64,000 nt of DNA from Sphingomonas sp. CBMAI 2297. Its GTDB lineage: Bacteria > Pseudomonadota > Alphaproteobacteria > Sphingomonadales > Sphingomonadaceae. The translations under genes and the position numbers were made by a program. The notes under the pieces were generated by a model. The model was not told the origin of the DNA. It made no database searches and was given only the letters and a program-made list of their open reading frames with translations. This document shows, in pieces, positions 59,101 through 64,000 of this stretch; the stretch's first letter is position 1; each line of letters begins with the position of its first letter. The DNA is taken from positions 62,001 to 126,000 of the forward strand of contig NZ_JAPDIR010000003.1 in assembly GCF_029870595.1 (NCBI RefSeq), in the 5' to 3' direction.

Positions 59101-59855
59101 CGCTGCCCCCCGATCTGGCGCTGCAGGCATCGGCCTTCTTCATCGTCTTCGCCCGGGTGGGCGCGGTGCTGATGCTGCTGCCCGTGTTCGGCGACGACGC
59201 GATCCCCGGCCGCATCCGGCTGATGATCGCCTTCGCGCTGTCGGCAGCGATGTACGGCCTGGTCGGCGCCCCGGCCCGCGTGGCGGTGGAAGCCGGGGCG
59301 GCGCTGCCCGCAGTGCTCGTCGCCGAGCTGATGACGGGCCTGGCCATGGGCATGATCGTCAAGATCCTGTTCTTCGCGGTCGCCATGGCGGGCTCGGTGA
59401 TCTCGACCCAGATCGGCCTCTCCTCCGCGGTGATCTTCGACCCCGCGCAGAGCAGCGCGGCGCCGCAGCTCTCCAAGTTCGTCGCCATGGCCGCCGCGCT
59501 GGTGTGCATGGGCATGCAGGTCCATCACCTGTGGCTGGGCGCGATCGTGCACAGCTATCAGAGCTTCCCGGTCGGCGGGCTGCCGCCGGCGCATGATTTC
59601 GCCATGCTCGCGGTCGAGGCGATCGGCCGCTCGATGACGCTGGGGCTGAGCCTGGCCGCGCCCCTGCTCATCTACGGCATCGTCTTCAACGTCGCGCTCG
59701 GCCTGGCCGCGCGCGTCGCCCCGGCGATCCAGGTCTTCTTCATCGCCCAGCCGCTCAACCTGCTGCTCGGCATCAGCCTCACCGCCGCCACGCTCGGCAC
59801 CATGCTCACCTTCTTCGCCCGCGCCATGGGCGACGCGATGCAGGGAGGCTGGTGA
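59097..59855 (+). CDS. fliR: Flagellar export gate protein FliR
   Basis: 252 residues, about six membrane helices. FARVGAVLMLLPVFGDDAIP, GLAMGMIVKILFFAVAMAGS, TQIGLSSAVIFDPAQSSAAP and IYGIVFNVALGLAARVAPAI fit FliR. Confidence 0.95.
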   Translation: MTLPPDLALQASAFFIVFARVGAVLMLLPVFGDDAIPGRIRLMIAFALSAAMYGLVGAPARVAVEAGAALPAVLVAELMTGLAMGMIVKILFFAVAMAGSVISTQIGLSSAVIFDPAQSSAAPQLSKFVAMAAALVCMGMQVHHLWLGAIVHSYQSFPVGGLPPAHDFAMLAVEAIGRSMTLGLSLAAPLLIYGIVFNVALGLAARVAPAIQVFFIAQPLNLLLGISLTAATLGTMLTFFARAMGDAMQGGW

Positions 59856-60925
59856 TGTCGGGCGATACCGACCAGGACGACAAGACTCACGATCCGACGG
59901 ACAAGAAGCTCGAGGACGCGCGCGCCAAGGGCGATGTGCCGATGGCGCCCGAGATGCGCCACGCCGCGATCTTCGTCGGCATGCTCGTGGTGATGGGCGG
60001 CCTGGGCACCTATACGCTGCAGCTGATGGGCACGCTGTTCGTGCGCCTGTGGGGCAGCGCCGAGGATTTCCGGATGGAGCCCCAGGGCGCCGAGAGCTTC
60101 GTGACCGGCGTGATGCGCGCCAGCGCCTTCGCGCTGCTGCCGATCCTGGGCACGCTGTTCGGCATCGCCCTGCTGGGCGGCATCCTCCAGGGCCGGCCGA
60201 TGCTCAGCTGGAGCCGAGTGAAGCCCAAATGGTCGAAGCTCAATCCCGCGAGCGGCGCCAAGCGCATGTTCGGCAAGCAGGCGATGATGGAGTTCGCCAA
60301 GACGCTGGCCAAGCTCTGCCTGGTCGGCGGCGTGGCGGCGTATCTGGCCTGGCCCCATGCCGCCACGATCGATGCGATGGTGGGCGCGGACCTGCAGCAG
60401 GTGGGCAGCGCCACGCACGGCATCGTCTATTCGATGCTCCGCCCGATCGCGATGCTGGTGGGTGCGCTCGCCCTGTTCGACTTCGTCTGGCAGCGCCGCA
60501 CGTTCCTGCAGCGGATGCGCATGAGCCTCCAGGAGATCAAGGACGAGCACAAGCAGAGCGAGGGCGATCCCCACATCAAGGCGAAGGTCCGCCAGATCCA
60601 GATGCAGCGCTCGCGCGGCCGCATGATGCAGAACGTGCCCAAGGCCAGCGTGGTGATCACCAACCCGACCCATTATGCCGTGGCGCTGCACTATGACCAT
60701 GGCCAGATGGCGGCGCCGGTGGTGGTCGCCAAGGGCGTCGACGGGATCGCGCTAAAGATTCGCGAGATCGCGGGCGAGCACGGCATCCCGCTGGTCGAGA
60801 ACCGCCCCCTCGCCCGCGCGCTCTATGCCAGCGCCGAGATCGATCGCCCGATCCCGGTGGAACATTATGCCGCGGTCGCCGAAGTGATCAGCTATGTGCT
60901 GAGGATCGCGAAGAAGCGGCGGTAA
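59855..60925 (+). CDS. flhB: Flagellar export switch protein FlhB
   Basis: 356 residues from the ATG at 59855 (GGGAGG upstream; a GTG three bases earlier is possible). Four membrane helices, then the cytoplasmic domain with the autocleavage motif NPTH at 270-273 (TNPTHYAVALHYDHG), which changes export specificity from rod/hook to filament. N-terminal DPTDKKLEDARAKGDV is standard. Last gene of the flgC operon. Confidence 0.96.
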   Translation: MSGDTDQDDKTHDPTDKKLEDARAKGDVPMAPEMRHAAIFVGMLVVMGGLGTYTLQLMGTLFVRLWGSAEDFRMEPQGAESFVTGVMRASAFALLPILGTLFGIALLGGILQGRPMLSWSRVKPKWSKLNPASGAKRMFGKQAMMEFAKTLAKLCLVGGVAAYLAWPHAATIDAMVGADLQQVGSATHGIVYSMLRPIAMLVGALALFDFVWQRRTFLQRMRMSLQEIKDEHKQSEGDPHIKAKVRQIQMQRSRGRMMQNVPKASVVITNPTHYAVALHYDHGQMAAPVVVAKGVDGIALKIREIAGEHGIPLVENRPLARALYASAEIDRPIPVEHYAAVAEVISYVLRIAKKRR

Positions 60926-60943
60926 TCCCCAGTCTTCATAGCC

Positions 60944-61029
60944 GTCACCCTGAACTTGTTTCAGGGTCCAACGTGCCCCGGGCGGTATCGCCGGTGGAGG
61001 ATTGGATGCTGAAACAAGTTCAGCATGAC
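60944..61029. repeat. Intergenic palindrome (CCTGAACTTGTTTCAGG type)
   Basis: GTCACCCTGAACTTGTTTCA at the left and GCTGAAACAAGTTCAGCATG at the right; both halves are palindromic. Located between the flhB stop and the convergent FadL-type gene. Confidence 0.8.
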
Positions 61030-61079
61030 GGAAGGAAAAACTCCGCCATCCTCGCTTGAGCAAGGATGGCGGACAAATG

Positions 61080-62381
61080 TCAGAACTTCAGCCGCGCCCC
61101 CGCCGAGAGCACGATGGCATGGGCGTCGCGCAGCTCGCCATCGGTGAGGATCGGCGTCTGCGCGGCGGTGCCGGCATAGGCGGCGGTCACCCGGTCGATC
61201 GGTGCGTCGGCGAAGGTGACATAATTGGCGGCCAGGTCGAACGAGAGCTTCTTGTTCGCCGCGAGGCTGCCGCCCACGCCGAAGTTCCAGCGGTTCGAAT
61301 CCGGCACCCGGGCATCGCGCTCGCCGTCCTGGGTCGGCGTGATCGCGCGCTGGACGCCGGCGCGCAGCGTCACCTTGGGCGACAGGGCATAATCAACGCC
61401 GCCGGCATAGCTCCAGCTGGTGCGGTAGTTCTCGGGGATCGCCTGGTTGACCGGCGCGCCCAGGCGGATCGCGTCGAACTTGTCCCAGCCATAGCGGATC
61501 ACCTGCGCGTTCAGGGTCAGCTTGTCGGTGGCGGCGAAGCGGGCGCCGACGATCGCCTGGGACGGGGTGTAGAACTTCGCCTGGACGCCCGAGAGCTGCA
61601 TGTTCGACGTGGCGAGCGGGCCGACCAGGCCCGAGACGGTGAGGTCGCCCTTCAGCGTGTGCTCGATCGCCGACTTGTAGCTGAGGCCCAGGGTGAAGCG
61701 GCGCGAGTGCAGCTGCACGCCCGCGGTCCAGCCGAGATCCCAGCCGTCGCCCTTCAGCTCCTGATGCCCGTCGGGCAGCACCGCCGCCAGATTCGGCAGC
61801 GCATTGCTGAGGCTGGCATCGGTATATTCGATGTTCAGCCCGGCGCCGACGCGCAGCCAGTCGGTCACCGCCACGCCGATGCTGGGCTGGATGTCGATCG
61901 TGCGCAGCTTCGTCCGGTCGGCGCTGTAGCGTGCCCAGCTGTCCGCCGGATAGTCGGTGGTGAAGCTGTAGGGCGAGGTGATCGACACGCCGAGCGCGAT
62001 GCGATCGTTCAGCGGCACGGCGATCGCGCCCGAGGGGAGCACGCCGTTGTTGATCGGATTGCGGGTGACCCCGTTGCCGCCCACCGGCGCGGGCGGCTGG
62101 CCCGGACGGACGATCAGCGTGCCGCTGTCGGCAACCTCGCCGCGCGGCAGGATGACCGAGGCGGAGATCGTCGCGTCGCCACTATCGATGCCGCCGATCG
62201 CGGCGGGGTTCCACCAGAGCGACGCGGCGCCGGTATCGGCGGCCTCGCCCGAAAAGGCACGGCCGGCCGCGCGGGCCGATTGTTCCTGGAGATAGAAGGC
62301 CTGGGCCTGGGCAGCCTGGGAGAAGCCGAGCAGCGCGGTCAGCGCGCTGCCGGCGGCCAGCGAATATTTGAAGGGGGACAT
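61080..62381 (-). CDS. FadL/OmpP1-family outer-membrane transport protein
   Basis: 433 residues. Signal peptide ending SQAAQA; AFYLQEQSARAAGRAFSGEA, AADTGAASLWWNPAAI is the N-terminal FadL hatch signature with the conserved N-P-A; the barrel ends AIVLSAGARLKF. FadL-type channels take up long-chain fatty acids or hydrophobic compounds. Not obviously related to motility; it splits the flagellar genes. Confidence 0.92.
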   Translation of the reverse strand: MSPFKYSLAAGSALTALLGFSQAAQAQAFYLQEQSARAAGRAFSGEAADTGAASLWWNPAAIGGIDSGDATISASVILPRGEVADSGTLIVRPGQPPAPVGGNGVTRNPINNGVLPSGAIAVPLNDRIALGVSITSPYSFTTDYPADSWARYSADRTKLRTIDIQPSIGVAVTDWLRVGAGLNIEYTDASLSNALPNLAAVLPDGHQELKGDGWDLGWTAGVQLHSRRFTLGLSYKSAIEHTLKGDLTVSGLVGPLATSNMQLSGVQAKFYTPSQAIVGARFAATDKLTLNAQVIRYGWDKFDAIRLGAPVNQAIPENYRTSWSYAGGVDYALSPKVTLRAGVQRAITPTQDGERDARVPDSNRWNFGVGGSLAANKKLSFDLAANYVTFADAPIDRVTAAYAGTAAQTPILTDGELRDAHAIVLSAGARLKF

Positions 62382-62430
62382 CGGGGTAATCCTTGTACGC
62401 GTACGGATACTGAGAACTCGGAAACGCGCG

Positions 62431-62850
62431 TCAGCGCACGCGGGTCCAGGTCTGGGTGCGGCAGAAGGGCTTGAACACGCAGCCGCGCAGATTGAGCTGG
62501 TCGTTGCCGGTCATGGTGATCTCGGCGCTATAGGTCTTGCCGTCCTCGGCATTGTAGATCTTGCCGCCATACCAGCCGCCATTCTGCGCGCTGAAGCCGG
62601 ACAGGATCTGCAGCCCCATCAGCTTGCGCGTGCGCAGCGCCGCGGTGCCGTTGTTGCTGTCGGGCAGGTTCGGATTGGTGCGCAACTTGTCCGACCCGAC
62701 GATCTTGCCGCAGATCGACGCGCCGCACCGAGTGATCTCGACGATACCGTTGTGAACGGGGGTCTTCCAGCGGCCGACCACGGCATCGGCGGGCTGGAGC
62801 GCGGGGGCCGCCGCGACGGCAAGCCCCATCAGCAAAGCCAACATAGGCAT
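62431..62850 (-). CDS. DUF2147-family exported protein
   Basis: 139 residues. Signal peptide MPMLALLMGLAVAAAPALQP; mature part ADAVVGRWKTPVHNGIVEIT, RCGASICGKIV and GGKIYNAEDGKTYSAEITM match DUF2147. Cysteines pair in ASICGK and GCVFKPFCRTQ. GAGGAG upstream is close to the first ATG; the next Met at 62844 has better spacing. Function of the family is not known. Confidence 0.88.
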   Translation of the reverse strand: MPMLALLMGLAVAAAPALQPADAVVGRWKTPVHNGIVEITRCGASICGKIVGSDKLRTNPNLPDSNNGTAALRTRKLMGLQILSGFSAQNGGWYGGKIYNAEDGKTYSAEITMTGNDQLNLRGCVFKPFCRTQTWTRVR

Positions 62851-63027
62851 ACTCTCCTCGAGGGAACTCCATGCCGCGCTCTGCCGGCCGGTCATGGAAG
62901 GAACGGCATCGCGCTTTCGAACGCGAAACCGGTGGCGCCTCCCTAGGTTCCCAAAATCCGGTATGCAATTGCGTTCGGATTTGAAACTGAAAAGCCGAGG
63001 ATGCCGTAGCGGAATGAAGGGGGCGGA

Positions 63028-63456
63028 TCAGGCCTTGAGATCGAGCTTGGCCAGTTCGACTCGGACGCGCAGCTCGATATCGGAGAGGATCGCGGCGAGC
63101 GCGGGATCGTCGGTGCGCTCGAAAGTCTCGGACCATTCGACGATCGCCTGGAGCCGCGCCGGGCTGACCACCCCGGCGACCAGCTCGCGATGGAGCTGGT
63201 CGAGCATGTCGATGCCGCGCTGGGCATCGACCGCCTGCTTGCGGCGGCGCTCGATCATCGGATCGGCGGCGGCGAGCGTGACGAGCATCGCGACCGAGGG
63301 GTTGAGCGCCTGGGTGGTTCCCGCGCCCGCTCCCGGGGGCAGGGGCGCCGGTGCAGCCGGGGCTTCCCCCTCCCCCACCGAGAAGCCGGACGCGACCTTG
63401 GGCAGCGCCGCCATCAGGCTGTGCAGCAAGGGTGCCTGCAGGTTCTCGATCCGCAC
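63028..63456 (-). CDS. fliX: Flagellar assembly regulator FliX
   Basis: 142 residues from a GTG at 63456 (GGAGGA upstream). ERRRKQAVDAQRGIDMLDQL and HRELVAGVVSPARLQAIVEW are the FliX core. In Caulobacter FliX couples completion of early flagellar structures to the sigma54 activator FlbD, and the gene is next to flgI as here. FlbD itself is not in this window. Confidence 0.92.
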   Translation of the reverse strand: MRIENLQAPLLHSLMAALPKVASGFSVGEGEAPAAPAPLPPGAGAGTTQALNPSVAMLVTLAAADPMIERRRKQAVDAQRGIDMLDQLHRELVAGVVSPARLQAIVEWSETFERTDDPALAAILSDIELRVRVELAKLDLKA

Positions 63457-63495
63457 GAAAACTCGTCCTCCGGGCCCGCATGGCCCTTCTTCTAT

Positions 63496-63502
63496 CCTAT
63501 AA
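63496..63502 (+). promoter_or_regulatory. CCTATAA element upstream of flgI
   Basis: CCTATAAG, 36 bases before the flgI ATG, in the 82-base divergent region with fliX. A small dyad GGAAATTTTCC follows at 63513-63523. Confidence 0.45.
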
Positions 63503-63538
63503 GAGAATTATCGGAAATTTTCCACTTCCAGGGGTTAT

Positions 63539-64000
63539 ATGCCGCGCTTCGCCGCTTCCATGATCGCCCTGCTGCTGAGCCTGGGCCTCGCACCGGCCGC
63601 CATGGCCCAGACGCGGATCAAGGACGTCGTCAACGTCGAGAACGTCCGCGACAACCAGCTAGTCGGCTATGGCCTGGTCGTCGGCCTGGCCGGCACGGGC
63701 GATCGCCTGCGCAACACGCCGTTCACCGAGGAATCGATGCAGGCCATGCTCGAGCGCATGGGCGTGAACATCCGCGGGACAGAGATGAAGACGCAGAACG
63801 TCGCCGCCGTCTCGATCACCGCGACGATGCCGCCCTTCGCCCGCTCGGGCTCGCGGATCGACGTCCAGGTCTCGGCGCTGGGCGACGCGACCAGCCTGCA
63901 GGGCGGGACGCTGATCGTCTCGTCGCTGCGCGGCCTGGACGGCGAGATCTATGCGGTGGCGCAGGGCAATGTCGCAGTCTCCGGCTTCAAGGGCCAGGGT
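63539..64000 (+). CDS. flgI: Flagellar P-ring protein FlgI (partial, continues past the window)
   Basis: First 154 residues. Signal peptide (MIALLLSLGLAPAAMAQ), then TRIKDVVNVENVRDNQLVGY and GLVVGLAGTGDRLRNTPFTE, QNVAAVSITATMPPFARSGS, RIDVQVSALGDATSLQGGTL, which are diagnostic of FlgI, the periplasmic P-ring subunit. ATG at 63539 with AGGGG upstream. Confidence 0.96.
   Translation, partial: MPRFAASMIALLLSLGLAPAAMAQTRIKDVVNVENVRDNQLVGYGLVVGLAGTGDRLRNTPFTEESMQAMLERMGVNIRGTEMKTQNVAAVSITATMPPFARSGSRIDVQVSALGDATSLQGGTLIVSSLRGLDGEIYAVAQGNVAVSGFKGQG

Noticed and set aside
62395..62404. GTACGCGTAC palindrome upstream of the FadL-type gene
   Set aside because: Only 10 bases, likely to occur by chance in GC-rich DNA; no half-site extension.

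Overview
This is a 64 kb, very GC-rich (by eye about two thirds G+C) chromosomal stretch. FlaF, FliX, a Caulobacter-style flagellar set and dense palindromic intergenic repeats of the GTCATCCCGG type point to an alphaproteobacterium, most likely a sphingomonad (Sphingomonas or a close relative). There is no rRNA or other taxonomic marker, so the assignment is inference.

Layout. 0-3 kb: an sigma54-type response regulator and its histidine kinase. 3.1-4.7 kb: a GNAT acetyltransferase, a lower-GC lipoprotein and a small hypothetical. 4.8-16.8 kb: a nearly complete type II secretion (T2SS) cluster in four transcription blocks: a periplasmic binding protein with gspJ-gspK (minus), gspN (plus), gspL-M-E-F (minus) and gspG-H-I-C-D (plus). 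No prepilin peptidase (gspO) is present. 16.9-18 kb: an exported sialidase-fold protein. 18-18.6 kb: a nest of intergenic repeats. 20.2-24.3 kb: a second, incomplete trio of T2SS/T4P-like inner-membrane proteins (L/PilN-, M/PilO- and C/PilP-like) divergent from a Tat/lipobox PhoX-family phosphatase with an Ig/PKD-like insert. 24.3-26.6 kb: a TetR regulator and a three-gene operon with a palindromic operator. 26.6-29.8 kb: a lipoprotein and two amidohydrolase-family proteins, one lacking the HxH metal motif. 30-35 kb: a FixL/FixJ-like two-component pair, a small hypothetical and an outer-membrane porin. 35.3-39.4 kb: a gutted chemoreceptor relic followed by two paralogous chemoreceptors. 39.5-42.4 kb: a beta-lactamase-like serine hydrolase, azlCD and an Lrp-type regulator.

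42.6-64 kb is a motility region: flaF; a HAD-type protein with a methyltransferase (candidate surface or flagellin modification); a long chemotaxis and motor operon motA-STAS-cheY-cheA-cheW-cheR-cheB-cheY-cheD-(CheZ-like ORF)-motB-fliL; a tandem PilZ protein; divergent fliN-fliO-fliP and flgC-fliE-fliQ-fliR-flhB; then fadL-type and DUF2147 genes; then divergent fliX and flgI, the latter cut by the window end.

The genes suggest two linked themes: export of enzymes across the outer membrane (T2SS with candidate substrates next door) and swimming with chemotaxis. The most interesting points are the orphan L/M/C-like module beside phoX, a repeat palindrome that now encodes the leader peptide of GspI, a chemoreceptor pseudogene reduced to its two ends, a 111-residue protein carrying a CheZ-like D-x3-Q motif, a duplicated peptide motif flanking the P2-like domain of CheA, and a CCTATAA element upstream of most motility transcription units. 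All functions are read from sequence motifs; no database search was possible.
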